Both the position numbers and the translations under genes were made by a program. The notes beneath the pieces are model-generated. The model saw only the letters and a list, made by a program, of their open reading frames with translations. It made no database searches and was not told the DNA's origin. A stretch of DNA of 64,000 nt from Flaccisagitta enflata (taxonomy: Eukaryota > Chaetognatha > Sagittoidea > Aphragmophora), in the NCBI GenBank assembly GCA_965153355.1, contig OZ231128.1, positions 21,390,001 through 21,454,000 of the forward strand, written 5' to 3'. Shown piece by piece: positions 26,194 through 39,355 of the stretch (the first letter of the stretch is position 1; the number at the start of each line of letters is the position of its first letter).

Positions 26194-26392
26194 CAGGGGT
26201 GTATAAAGTTGAGCGGCTATTGATTTTATTCCCCCCCCCTGCTTTTGATTTTCTTCAAAAGTGTTCAATCTTCAAAAAAATTTTTTTTTCTTTTTTCAAG
26301 CTTTAGATTTTCTTCCCCATCTCCAAACCCTTTGATTTTATTTCCCCCCCCCACCAGGGGGGGGGGGAAATGCTCAACTTTATACATGCCTG
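26194..26392. mobile_element. Small MITE with GTATAAAGTTGAGC ends
   Basis: CAGGGGTGTATAAAGTTGAGC on the left and GCTCAACTTTATACATGCCTG on the right form inverted ends. C-runs and G-runs inside can pair. A related element is at 35889. Confidence 0.82.
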
Positions 26393-27485
26393 TGAACAAT
26401 TGCTGTTGAGGCACAATGATTGTGTTGAATGGACCATTCTCTTTCCCATTGTCCCTTTTTGGCTTCAGCCACTTTACTTTATCTTTCTCTTTATCCCTTA
26501 TTCTCATTTGCATTTCTCTTCTCCGCTGAAAAAAAGCAGATGTTTTTTGTTAGAAATATTGGGAATTTCGATATTTCAACGTTTGTTTATGATCCGTTCA
26601 TCATAATCAATGTGGATCATCAACAACCTTGAATTGTTCTGTTTCACAAATAAAATCATAGGATTTGGAAGTGGGGACGGAAATCGAAGGGTAAAAAAAA
26701 TTGAAGAACATTCAACACTTTTTGCAGTGGTAAAAACTTATATTAGGTTACTACGACAAATTTTTATACCATTCAAACCAAAACCTTACTATACACGAGG
26801 TATTTTGGGAAGAAAATCAAGAATGCTTTTACAACTAGCGGGGAGAAAATTAAAGGACCATGGGAGGGGGGGGGCGGGGGGGGGAGAGAAATCAAAAGCC
26901 GTGCAACTACAAATACCCCTGAAAATAGCTTCAGCCCTTTTCAAGGTAGTAGAAATGGGGAAGGCCTGAAGAGGAATGATGTTTTTCGCTTGAAATTTCG
27001 GGGAATGTGATGGTTCGATATCATCTATGATATGTTCAATTCTTTCATTATGCCTGAAGAACAATCGTCCAACTTTCATCGCTATTGAATCATGATTAAA
27101 TTGTGTAATTGTATAATGTGTAAATTGTGTATGGTACGTAACCCATATTTATATTTTTTCCCTTTTGTTGTATTGGATTTGTACCACTTTGTAATTCTGT
27201 CATGTACCACGCTTCGCTTATTTTAAAAAAAGAACCGAGAAAAAAATGTATCAATATGACATAGCAGTATATTTTTTTTACTTTTGCTACGTGCATTAAA
27301 CATGTTGCGTTAATTAGTCCGTCGGTTAGTAACACGTTACTTTTTCGGTGTATTTTGGCGTCTTCGCTTCACAGCTCCTCCTCAAATGCAAAGACACAGC
27401 CCCTTTCCCTTCCGCATACAAAGGGGGTATCTTTGCGATCATACAAGTCGCATTTGGATAGGCAAGGTTGGTTACATTACTCTTT
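26393..27485. other. Intron sequence, unique
   Basis: Contains another G-run near 26865-26885 and phrases resembling the interior of the preceding MITE, so it may be an older relic. No gene recognised. Confidence 0.45.
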
Positions 27486-27735
27486 TAGTTGCTGACACGT
27501 AACTCTATAAGAGGCATCATCCGTTCGTCCATCCGTCCGTCTGTCAGTCCGTTAGTCCGTCCGTCCGTCCGTCCGTCCATCCATCCGCCAAGTTGAAAAG
27601 TGCAAAAACGCATTTTTTGAAGCTACTATTGTGATTGCCTGTGTGAGTGTGTGTGGGTAAGGAGAGGGTGTGGTCGGAAGTTGTAGGCCCTTGCCCACCC
27701 GTCCGCAACCATATTGCGACCCCGCGTCACTTGTT
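27486..27735 (+). mobile_element. Family A element
   Basis: Head TAGTTGCTGACACGTAACTC, a TCCGTCCG core, CCTTGCCCACCCGTCCGCAA motif, and a GCGTCACTTGTT tail variant. Confidence 0.78.
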
Positions 27736-28029
27736 TTCAATTGTGTAATCATGGCCGGTTTAACGCGTCGGGCGTTTACTAGATGGATTTGGTTAATACT
27801 ATAGTTGTAGAAAGCACGCATCGCTTCTTTGCTAAACACTTGCTCATTTGTTTCCTATTTCAATTTCATCACAAAAACAATAGACGATGTTTGAATCATG
27901 TTGAAAATACGTGACGCGCTCAAGCGGACAATTTTCATCATCAAACATTCAGAAAACAGAAACTTCATCATTCTGTTTTCCTCCCCTCAACTTTCCGAAA
28001 AACACATCTTTCATTCTTATATGTAGAGT

Positions 28030-28271
<242 letters not shown>

Positions 28272-28294
28272 TTGAGAGCATATTTTTTTTTCAC

Positions 28295-28450
28295 CTTATC
28301 TTCCATGCAGGTCTTTTTGGGCCACCATCTGTCTTCCAGAGCGGTGAGTTTGCCTTTTGTTCCTAAATCCGCGATGATTTTTGACAGCTCGTCAGTCCAA
28401 GGGCTGCCATCTTGCAGCGCGATGGCGTAATTCACCTTATTGAACTCTCC
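28295..28450 (-). CDS. iGluR exon 13: end of S2 domain
   Basis: The exon has 156 nt, 52 codons and phase 0 at both ends. It encodes NKVNYAIALQDGSPWTDELS and ends EDRWWPKKTCMEDK. This matches the GYGIA..KGSPLRD...L...G.L..LK..WW ending of S2. The final Cys is the expected partner of the exon 12 Cys. A (CTT)n tract lies about 60 bases before the acceptor. After the donor AAG|GTGAAA come (TG)n and then (GA)n tracts in transcript sense. Confidence 0.94.
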
Positions 28451-28509
28451 CTTGAAGTGAACGCAGAACGTTGTAAAAAGAAATTCAGATTGGAATCAAA
28501 ACTCTCTAG

Positions 28510-28568
28510 AGATGAAGAAAAAGAAGAAGAAGAAGAAGAAGAAGAAGAAGAAGAAGAAGAAGAAGAAA

Positions 28569-28608
<40 letters not shown>

Positions 28609-28690
28609 GGAAGAAGAGGAAGAAGAGGAAGAAGAGGAAGAAGAAGAAGAAGGGAAAGAAGGGAAGAAGATCAAGAAGTACAAGAAGAAG
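28510..28690. repeat. (GAA)n microsatellite before the exon 13 acceptor
   Basis: GAA/GGAA tract; in transcript sense (UUC)n located 60 bases upstream of the exon 13 acceptor. Confidence 0.97.
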
Positions 28691-30054
<1,364 letters not shown>

Positions 30055-30198
30055 TCACAAGCACTCACACACAGTATCACTGCAGTATCAAAACAAGCCC
30101 TATCACTTCCCCTCTACCACTCTCATGTCAACTTACAACACAATCGTTCACACCTCACCTCAACCACTGTACCATCAATACAAACATCTTCACCTCAC

Positions 30199-30294
30199 CT
30201 CAACCACTGTAAGTCCACATTTTGCTGCAGTATGATAATAAAGAATCGGTCTTTCGTCGATGTGAGAAAACGTGAGTGCTGGTCTTTTCTCCAC
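30199..30294 (-). CDS. iGluR exon 12: S2 domain with acidic ligand residue
   Basis: The exon has 96 nt, 32 codons and phase 0 at both ends. A strong acceptor (TGTGTTTGTTTTCAG) and donor GAG|GTGAGG bound it. It encodes ALTFSHIDERPILYYHTAAK, then C and GLTVVE. The Asp aligns with the E705 ligand contact of GluA2, a position that is Asp in NMDA receptors. The Cys aligns with C718, half of the conserved S2 disulfide. A second copy of the donor region lies about 52 bases downstream. Confidence 0.92.
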
Positions 30295-30443
30295 CTGAAA
30301 ACAAACACAGAAGCCTGAAACGTCCACTTGCTTGTTGTTTATTTGTTTGTCTATCTAAATGCTCGTCGGTCTGTATGTATCTGCGTTAACCTGATTTTCT
30401 GTCTCTTTTCAGCTCTTGCTCATATCACTCTGACAGTCAGCAG

Positions 30444-30654
30444 TCTGTCTGTCTGTCTGTCTGTCTGTATCTATCATTGTTTCTCTCCCCATATGTGTCC
30501 CTTTGTGTTTGTCTCTCTGATGGTCTTGTTTGTCTGTCGATCTCTCTTGCTCTCGCTCTCGCTCTCGCTCTCTCTCTCTCGCTTTCGCTCTCGCTCTCGC
30601 TCTCGCGCTCTCGCTCTCGCTCTCGCTCTCTCGCTCTCGCTCTCTCGCTCTCGC

Positions 30655-30734
<80 letters not shown>
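30444..30734. repeat. (TC)n with GCTCTC variants after the exon 11 donor
   Basis: A (CTGT)n run, then CTCTCG-variant and pure TC tract. In transcript sense (GA)n begins about 11 bases after the exon 11 donor. Confidence 0.96.
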
Positions 30735-30737
<3 letters not shown>

Positions 30738-30744
30738 TAATTAC

Positions 30745-30876
30745 CTCTGCGATGCCATCAGCTGAACTTTTGACGAGAATTGTTCTCTCCCAAATTCCTC
30801 TGACGAGTGGGTTTGATGAAGTCCGCAGATATTCGCAAGTGGCAGTGTGGTCTACGCAACTGAACTTCATGTCTTT
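30745..30876 (-). CDS. iGluR exon 11: S2 domain, first part
   Basis: The exon has 132 nt, 44 codons and phase 0 at both ends, with acceptor CTCATCAG and donor GAG|GTAATT. It encodes TATCEYLRTSSNPLVRGIWE, which aligns with GSTKEFFRRSKIAVFDKMW of GluA2. The ligand-contacting Thr (T655) is kept and S654 reads Ala. A (GA)n tract starts a few bases after the donor. The acceptor and the first ~45 exon bases are repeated seven more times upstream, at 30969-31500. Confidence 0.92.
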
Positions 30877-31515
30877 CTGATGAGGTCAAGAGAATACAAG
30901 AGAGAATGATACCAAGTGTTTTGCAAGTGGCAGTGTTCTTTGTGCAACTGAACTACGCAACTGAACTTCATGTCTTTCTGATGAGGTCAAGAGAATACAA
31001 GAGAGAATGATACCAAGTGTTTTGCAAGTGGCAGTGTTCTTTGTGCAACTGAACTTCATGTCTTTCTGATGAGGTCAAGAGAATACAAGAGAGAATGATA
31101 CCGAGTGTTTTGCAAGTGGCAGTGTTCTCTACGTAACTGAACCTCATGTCTTTCTGATGAGGTCAAGAGAATACAAGAGAGAATGATACCGAGTGTTTTG
31201 CAAGTGGCAGTGTTCTCTACGTAACTGAACCTCATGTCTTTCTGATGAGGTCAAGAGAATACAAGAGAGAATGATACCGAGTGTTTTGCAAGTGGCAGTG
31301 TTCTCTACGTAACTGAACCTCATGTCTTTCTGATGAGGTAAAGATAATACAAAATAGAATGACACCGAGTGTTTTGTAAGTGGCAGTGTTCTCTATGCAA
31401 CTGAACTTCATGAATTTCTGATGAGGTAAAGATGATACAAAAGAGAATGACACCGAGTGTTTTGCAAGTGGCAGTGTTCTCTATGCAACTGAATTCCATG
31501 TCTCTCTGATGAAAG
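30877..31515 (-). repeat. 88-bp tandem array of the exon 11 splice acceptor
   Basis: The phrase CATGTCTTTCTGATGAGG recurs at 30868 (the true exon), 30969, 31057, 31145, 31233, 31321, 31409 (with AATT variation) and 31497. The period is exactly 88 except for a 13-base insert in the first interval. Each unit contains the intron end, the AG, and about 45 bases of exon start. Confidence 0.95.
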
Positions 31516-31750
31516 ATAACGGGAGCGATAAAATAAACTCAGCAAGCATTTGGGCAGGGACAGAAAAGTAAAAACCACCTATGTCCTATAAACGCCAGAG
31601 AATCAACACGTTTCAGATGGACTGACTGACGGAAGGATCGACAAACTGGTTAAAGAGTCACATGCACGCAATCACGAATAGGAAAGAGACAGTGGAAAAG
31701 AGTACTAGTTTAGTTAGTGGCCTGTTTCTGGACGAGCTTCGTGTCCATTT

Positions 31751-31754
<4 letters not shown>

Positions 31755-31803
<49 letters not shown>
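31755..31803. repeat. (GA)n microsatellite
   Basis: About 24 GA units in intron 10. Confidence 0.96.
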
Positions 31804-31810
<7 letters not shown>

Positions 31811-32051
31811 AAAGAGATGGAGAAAGAGAGAGAGGCTGAGTTAAGGCAGACATTATCTGTCATAACAGGGAAATATATGCGAGACAAAAGGGACGGAGAT
31901 AGGGGAACTGATGAAATCAAATTTGCGCTTGTTTATCGTCCCTTTTAAATTCAATTATGGGGCTCACTGACAAGAGACATCGCTTCCACAGCGGCTTTGG
32001 TACAAACAATGATATCTCTTTTACATTGTTTTCACAACGGAACTACTCCTT

Positions 32052-32175
32052 TCCTCTCTTTCTATTCTTGTTCTTCCTCATGTTGTTGTTCTTGTTGTTC
32101 TTGTTGTTCTTGTTATTCTTGCTGCTTTTGTTCTTCGTCTTGTTGTTTTTGTTTCTTTTTGTTCTCCTTTTTCCC
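32052..32175. repeat. (TTG/TTC)n degenerate tract
   Basis: Imperfect TTGTTGTTC repeats in intron 10. Confidence 0.85.
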
Positions 32176-32259
32176 CCACTTGTTGTTTTAGTCCCTCATG
32201 TCTCGCACTTTATCTTTTTCGGGTTTTATGAGCTGACTGCCCCTAAAGATTTGTGACAG

Positions 32260-33571
32260 CAGGGTGTCACAAAATTTTTTGCTTCCTACGAGCAAAATTT
32301 CTGCAACTGTACCTTCCTACTGAAAACGTGTATGATCATCGTGGGTGATACCTCTTCTGACCCTTGATATAAATAGTCAAAAATTCGAAAGTGGTTCTAG
32401 ATGCTCCTAGAATACAGAGAGAAGGTTAATATAAGGTGTGACCCCTGAAAACTCTAGCACCCACACCTGGAGCTCTAACCGATTAGATTATAGTCATTCT
32501 ATTGGTAGAGGAAAAATGTTTATATTAATACAAGTGGTGTCACCAGAGCGATTTTTCATTTTTGTTTTTTAAGTCAAGATATAGCTTAAAACAGTATTGA
32601 AATTAACTATTATTATAACTTCATGAAATCCAAGGATTTTCCATTATAATTTGAGACTGGAATGGAATTTGCAAAATTGCTCTGATGGCGCCACTTGTAC
32701 AGTCCTAAGCTTTAAATAGCAACATTAGATCTATTATTTATTGCTGTAGTTTGAGCTGTAAGGGGGGGGTGCTACAGTTTTAGGGGGGTTCACATCTTAT
32801 ATTTCTCATTCCTCTGTAGTAAGTGAAGGGATGAGATGGTGAGAAGAGCAGCAGTGTTGGGAGGACCAATGACCGATGCTTGTGCTAATAATGAATCATG
32901 GAATTTTAAGACTGTTTTTACCTTTATGAAAGCACAGGTGCTAGGGCTCAAATAACTAATAGCCTTAAGACTCACATTTGAGCCTTAAGTCTTGGTATTG
33001 AGCCTTTAGACTGGAATTTGGGACTTTTTTATCGCTGCCCCTGCCCACCCGCATGCGACTTGGGTAGCCGTGTATAAGGCCTTATTTTGATAAGTCACAG
33101 ATTAGAGACATTATGATGAAGCTCATTGAAAACAAAATGTAGTATTTTAAAGTACCTTGCACACAACTTTACACCTTGTTCTGTCAAGAACAAAAAACAA
33201 TTGCAGGAGCTTCACAAACAAAAAGAAAAAAAAACTTTTTTTTTTCATTTTCTAGCCTCTCTTCCTCTTTATTTTCTTTCCTTCCTTCCCTTCTTCCTTC
33301 CTTCCTTCCTTCCTTCCCGTCTCTCTATCTCTTCCTTCCTTCCTTGCTTCCTTCCTTCCTTCCTTCCCTTCTTCCTTCCTTTCTTCCTTTTCTTCCTTCC
33401 TTCCTTCCTTCCTTCCTTCCTTCCTTCCTTCTTTTCCTTCTTTTCCTCTTTTCCTCTTTTCTTCTTCTTCCTCTTTTTTTCCTTTTTCTCTTCCTCCCCC
33501 TTTCCTTCCTACCAGTCTAGCTAGCTTCCTACGAGCGCCGCTCGCGTGCTCGGGCACTTTGTGACACCCTG
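32260..33571. mobile_element. Non-autonomous hAT-like element with 8-bp target duplication
   Basis: Inverted ends CAGGGTGTCACAAA and TTTGTGACACCCTG bound 1312 bp. Flanking octamers are TGTGACAG (32252-32259) and TGCGACAG (33572-33579), one mismatch. The 8-bp duplication fits the hAT superfamily. No transposase ORF is present. A Family A tail piece (33030-33084) and a (CTTC)n block lie inside. Confidence 0.83.
33272..33490. repeat. (CTTC)n microsatellite inside the hAT-like element
   Basis: Pyrimidine-rich CCTT repeats. Confidence 0.96.
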
Positions 33572-33629
33572 TGCGACAGTGTCATTCTTGGTAGGTGAAT
33601 GGTGAGATTCCGTAGGATCATGTAAGTGG

Positions 33630-34440
33630 TAACAGCTCTCAGGATCATGCAAAAATCATGATCTCTTACCGTCCATTCCGTACTAGACCAATTTTGGGGT
33701 GGGGAATTCACTCAGACCATCAAAAATGGTCTCAGAACAATATTTCGATCCCCATCGGCTACCTGAAGGGCCCCGATCGAGCATTTTTGGCTATTTTTAG
33801 TTATTTTTTGCTGTAACTAGCATGTCAGGCGTGCTACATTGATATCATACTCGTTGCAGACCCTGTTTGAGATGGTAAACTTGATTCCTCTATCGAAAAT
33901 AGTGTTAGAGCAACTTATCAGGACAAAAGAGCCCCTAAAAGGGCCCCGAACGTGCATTTTTCAGTTATTTTTTCACATAACTAGCATGTCAGGTGAGCAA
34001 AATGGAATTCCTGAAAATGGTAGGCCTAAATTTAGATGCCGAACTTGATTCCCCAGTCAAAAAAAGCATTTGAGCACCATATCATAGTGAAACAGCCCCT
34101 AAGAGAGCCCCGAACGAGCATTATGTTTCTTTATCTACAGATTCGGACGGATTTGTAAATGCTTTATGTCACTTTCCAAGAAACACCCCCCCCCCAACAG
34201 CCCAAACGGATCATCATAAAGACTTGAAATTTGGCACGTACTCTCATCTAAGACCTAATCGTGGGGCCATTAAGCGATTTTTGATAAGTTGCCCCAAAGC
34301 AGATTTATGGGGCAGGGGTAGGGGTACCCCTGGGGGGCAAAAATGTAAAAAAAAATCTCTTCGATTTTTTTTTTCATTTTTTCGACTTGGTTACTTGTTT
34401 CGGTGTCTTTAGCACCAGAATAAAGCATTATTTTGTTTTT
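33630..34440. repeat. Left arm of an ~800-bp inverted duplication
   Basis: Shares AGCTCTCAGGATCATGCAAA, CTTACCGTCCATTCCGTACT and CCCCAAAGCAGATTTATGGG phrases, in the same order but inverted, with 37210-38032. Probably a transposon-derived repeat; no ORF. Confidence 0.87.
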
Positions 34441-34597
34441 TCTTTCATTAGGCTATTTCAAACATGATAAGTCACATTTCCAGGTTTTTGGCGAATTTCA
34501 AAGCCTGAAAATCAGGCGTTGAGAATAGCAAGTCAGGAACTCATCTGCTGCCTCCAGAAACAGTGCACTAGCTCTATTTCTTCATAAAATACCATTT

Positions 34598-34795
34598 CCA
34601 CGCAACTCCATAATCAATGAGGCTTTGTCTGCCTGTCTGTCGGTCTGTCTGTTTGCCCATTGGTCCGTGAGTAAGAGTCAAAAAATGGAAAAACGAGTGT
34701 TTTGGATGGTTCCGTGCATGTAGGGAAAGTGGGGTGGGGGTTGGACACCCCTGCCCACCCGTCCGCAACAATATTGTGACCAGTGTCAGCGGTTA
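34598..34795 (+). mobile_element. Family A element
   Basis: Head ACGCAACTCCATAATCAATGAGGC, core CTGTCTGTCGGTCTG, motif CCCTGCCCACCCGTCCGCAA. Confidence 0.75.
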
Positions 34796-34921
34796 TCCCA
34801 TCATTAGCACCAAACAATTCAAGCGGCTTGCCAACTGATGAATGAGAACATAAAATGACCCTTTGCCTCACCCAAATGTAAGAGCGAGTTAGGATTTCAG
34901 TCTAATAGTCGCATTTGGTCA

Positions 34922-35104
34922 AACAAGGCCGGATATAGGATACACAGCTACTGCAGTCACGTGCGGGTAAGCAAGGGCTATATTTGAGGTTATTACCGAT
35001 TTGGGCCGGAGCAGTGGGACCAAAGACTGTAGACACAAAAAAGTGTGATGGATTGACGGAGCGACAGTCAAAGTAGGGTGAAGTCGCGTAGCATGCAACT
35101 AAAA
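34922..35104 (-). mobile_element. Family A element, inverted
   Basis: Starts AACAAGGCCGGATATAGGAT and ends GTCGCGTAGCATGCAACTAA. Confidence 0.75.
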
Positions 35105-35364
35105 TTGATCCATCATACTTAAGAGAACTTGATACGCTGTCACCCTAAAAAGTTGTCATCCTGACCGGGGCCTGATAAGTTGTTACCCCGCTGATATTAG
35201 AAAGTCAAAACCAAAAGCTGATGGCAAAACCATTTTCATTTTTTACTGTCTTTCATTCATCAAAATTAAAGATAGTTACATCTTAAGAATGCAATCGGAG
35301 GTTAACTTCAGCCCTCTGGTTAGGGCACTGCCCCTGCCCCGGAACCGAAGTTAAAGTTGCCATT

Positions 35365-35365
<1 letters not shown>

Positions 35366-35452
<87 letters not shown>
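35366..35452. repeat. (GA)n microsatellite
   Basis: About 43 GA units in intron 10. Confidence 0.98.
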
Positions 35453-35454
<2 letters not shown>

Positions 35455-35888
35455 GACAGGTTTTGTTGCCTGCGACGCGTTTTGTCGGGATGCTAAATCT
35501 ACGATTTTCTTCTCCATAATGCAATAAAACAGTTGTTTTAGGTAAAAATAGTGTTTAATATTGTTAAACTAATCAGGATTTATGATTTGGTCTTGCCAAA
35601 AGTAATGTTTTCCTTTTCTTGTTTTTGTTTTTGTTTTTGTTTTTTTTTTAAAGGCGCGTCTTTGCTTTTCTATAAGAGGTCATGTTCGTTTGTCGTCGGT
35701 TGGTCGGTTGGTATAGTTTGCTCGGTCACTCAAATGTTTGAGATGTGCAAAACGGCCGATTCATTCGTTTTTACATAACATGCTGTGACTTGGCCTTGCT
35801 TCTCCCACCTTCCTTTTCATTACATACAGGTCGTATTGTCGTATCACTGTGTTTGTTTCCCCATGACTTTAATCTTATGCTTTCATTG

Positions 35889-36430
35889 CAGGCGTGTATC
35901 AAGTTGAGCAGCTTTGATTTCTTCTCTTCCCCCCCCCCCCCTTTGGCGCTTATTATTCCGTTACCCTCGGTTGGTTGAAGAACTTTGCATCTCTACCCCA
36001 TAGAGAATGAATATGGTAAAACTTGAGTCAAAATAGTATCAAATTTAGTTTAAGTAATCTTATATCAAATTTTTGGTACTACCAAGAGAGTTATATCTTC
36101 AAAAATTTTCTTTTTAGTCACTGGCTATGCGACTCTGTAATAGGGTGTGTCCATTGGTAGGAAGGTCTGAAGGTGACGCGAAGTTTAAGATGGCGCGAAA
36201 TAGGTTGAAATAGCCACATTGCAGCCCCAACCTGTCCAATACTGTCTCTGCCCACCCACATTACTACCACTGCCCACCACCAAGCACCAGCGATACACGA
36301 CCATTGGTCGTGTATCTGGCCTGTTTTTAGCTATTGAATTTTTTACTCCATTTCCAAACCCTTCGATTTTACTCCCCCTCTCCCCCACGGGGGGGGGGGG
36401 GGGAAAGATACTCAACAGTATACACGTCTG
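35889..36430. mobile_element. MITE related to 26194, carrying a Family A-like insert
   Basis: Inverted ends CAGGCGTGTATCAAGTTGAG and TACTCAACAGTATACACGTCTG. C-runs (35930) and G-runs (36390) face each other. A divergent Family A piece occupies about 36110-36330. Confidence 0.72.
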
Positions 36431-36486
36431 TTTCATTGTAAGAAATCTTTTATCTTTTAATCGATGGATACAATTGCGTTTGCTGT

Positions 36487-37094
36487 TTAACACATGTGCA
36501 AAAATTAGGCGGAAAAGGATTGTTAGAGTACAGATTAAGTGTAACAACTGCTGGCAAAACCCATAAAACTCCCTCACATGAAATAATGTGCCTTATTTCA
36601 TGAATTTGGAAGATTGGGCACGGCTTTAACGTCCTGCAAACCTTGTTTTATTGTGATTTCCCAGTAAATCCTCAAGGGCAACAATTTCAGAAATGATTTT
36701 TTTCTTAGTCTTATTCAACTGCATGCTGTTCAGGATTGAACATTTTATGGGGCAAATGCGCACTTCTAGAGTCAGTTTACTTTTTGATACTCTACCCTAC
36801 AAATATCTGACAAATTTGCTATTCTTTTTCCTCGCAGGGTGCTATAAATGCCTTGTAATGATGAGCAACTTTTGGAAGCATAAACATGGGAAAAATTGGC
36901 AACGTTTTGATTTCGCAATCATAACATGAGGGTTGAATTAGGCATCATATGAATTAAGTCGAAATCAAATCTTCTTACTACCCAAAAATACTACCAAATA
37001 GCTATCTTCACTCCAAATTTCATGTTACTGGAGCTATTCGTATTATGGAAACTACATCTTTACATTTTCCGCCTAATTTTTGCACATGTGTTAA
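36487..37094. mobile_element. MITE with TTAACACATGTGCAAAAATTAGG ends
   Basis: Left end TTAACACATGTGCAAAAATT then AGGCGGAAAA. The right end is its inverse, TTTTCCGCCTAATTTTTGCA then CATGTGTTAA. 608 bp, no ORF. A short relative lies at 44472-44600. Confidence 0.88.
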
Positions 37095-37209
37095 AAAAAA
37101 CTCTTGCTTTAGTTGGAATTAGGTCGGTCGATGGCCTAGTCAAATTGACACAAATTAAAATTCTTCGTGAGTCTCGGTTTTGACATTGTCCCTCCTAGGG
37201 AGCATTAGT

Positions 37210-38032
37210 CATGATTACAATGATTAAGTTGGGTTAAAATGAGTTTTCCTAGTACCTAAGACACTAATCCAAGCTGCTGAGTCGAAAAAATGAAAAAAAT
37301 CGGAAAAAAAATGTTTTTGACATTTTTGCCCCCCAAGGGTACCCCCACCCCTGCCCCATAAATCTGCTTTGGGGCAACTTATCAAAAATCGCCTCAATGG
37401 CCCCACAATTAAGCCTAAGATAAGTGTCCATGCCAAATTTCAAGTCTTTATGATGATCCGTTTGGGCTATAGGGCGGGGTACCTTGGAAGGTGACATAAA
37501 GCATTTACAAATCCGTCCAAATTCATTTGCTAACTGATTGAGGGAGAATACACTATAAAATAGATAAAACCTCTTGAAATAGTGTAAAATTACCACAAAG
37601 CGCAGGGAGGTTGAAATCCATGCCCTTTAAATGATTATTGACGTCAGATGTAGCATTTTTTCGCTCATAAACATGAAAAATCAACAAAAAATGCCAAAAA
37701 TGCTCGATTGGGGCCCTTAAAATGGCTTTTGGGTCACTTTAACTTAATTTTGTACCATTTTTTTTCTCAGATTTAGGCTTTCACTTCCAAAAGAGGTATT
37801 TTACAGCAGGGACCGCTCGTTTTTCCCCTCAAGACACAACAAATCCCAAAAAATCACGAAAAACACAAAAAATGCTCGTTCGGGGCCCTTCAGATAGCCG
37901 ATGGGGATCGAAATATCGTTCTGAGCCCATTTTTGACGATCTGAGTGAATTCCCCACCCCAAAATTGGTCTAGTACGGAATGGACGGTAAGAGATCATGA
38001 TTTTTGCATGATCCTGAGAGCTGTTAATGTAA
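37210..38032. repeat. Right arm of the ~800-bp inverted duplication
   Basis: Inverted counterpart of 33630-34440, estimated at well over 80 percent identity by eye in the best blocks. Confidence 0.87.
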
Positions 38033-38504
38033 GTGGTAAGGCTACTAGGCTAGTGAACGGTTCAATCGAATTCTAATTTCACCAAGTAACAAAGTAGAGT
38101 CAGTATTTACATTTATATCTATAATTACTGTAGCGAGTTCATAGACCCATCGCATCGTAGCCATCGTTACATGGACGAGACTGGAGAGAAGCAAATTGAG
38201 CAGTTGGCTAAAATTGTGCTCACATTGACCATACAGAGATAATCTACATACCCAACTTTGTAAACTACCTTCCCCCTAAATTTTAGCCGCCTAAAGGTTA
38301 ACGGGTACTAAAGTGGAGATTTATCGGTGTGCTTTTAGTCTTAAAAACTCTTGTAATAAACGTAATAAAAAAGTCCTATGAGGATAGATTATACTTTGAC
38401 GACCCTCACGTTGCTCTTCTCTGGGCGTGTTTCTAGTGGCGACCAGAAACGCGTTTGTTCCCATTGAACGCGTCTTCAGCTTGAACACGTATACAAGAAT
38501 TTCC

Positions 38505-38660
38505 ATTGTTCCAGGAGGGAGTGAGCAAAGTGAGTGAGCAAGCCCGTGAACAAAGCAAGTGAGCAAAGCAAAGCAAGCAAAGCAAGCGAGCAAAGCAAAG
38601 CAAACCAAACAAAGCAAAGCAAAGCAAAGCAAAGCAAAGCGAGCAGAGCAAAGTGGAGCG
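38505..38660. repeat. AAGCA/GTGAGCAAAGC minisatellite
   Basis: Short units of AAGC and GAGCAAAGC repeat about 25 times. Confidence 0.9.
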
Positions 38661-38919
38661 CTGCAGAGCGAGTTAGCAGAGTGAGTGGTGCTAGCGAACA
38701 AACATAGCGAGCGACTGAGTGGCCCGTTAAAAACGCGATTGTCTCTGACTATAAACGCCCCCTCTCTTCCTGAAAATTTATTACTTGACGCTTCTAAAGA
38801 CGTTTAAGCTTAAGATGAAGGTTGCGCCATATCAACAAAAAGGGTCTCAAGGCTGCAAATGGGATAAGACTCGTTTGAGTCTCTGCTTTTTGCCCTTTTC
38901 TGTTCATTTCATTGCAAAA

Positions 38920-39355
38920 ATTTGCTACCATGAACAAACCCAATCTGCGGGGATCATTACACGAAAATTTGCTACCATGAACAAACCTAGTCTGTAGGGA
39001 TCATTACAAAAATTTGCTACCATGCATAAACCTGGTCAGCAGGGATCATTGCGAATATTTGCTACCATGAACAAACCTAGCTTGCAGGGATCATTACAAA
39101 AATTTGCTACCATGTACAAACCTGGCTTTCAGGGATCATTACAGAAACTTGCTACGATGAACAAACCTTGTCTGTTGGGATCATTCCAAAAATTTACTAC
39201 CATGAACAAACCTGGTTTGCAGGGATCATTACAAAAATTTGCTACCATGTACAAAGCTGGCTTGCAGGGATCATTGCAAAAACTTGCTACCATGAATAAA
39301 CCTGGTCTGCTGGGATCATTACAAAAATTTGCTACCATGAACAAAATTGTGCAGT
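38920..39355 (+). repeat. 45-bp minisatellite with an open reading frame
   Basis: About ten units of GGGATCATTACAAAAATTTG + CTACCATGAACAAACCTGGTCTGCA, period 45. Because 45 is divisible by three, 39022-39357 is open and would encode repeats of MNKPGLQGSLQKFAT. It starts about 120 bases downstream of the exon 10 donor, antisense. Coding status is doubtful. Confidence 0.93.
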
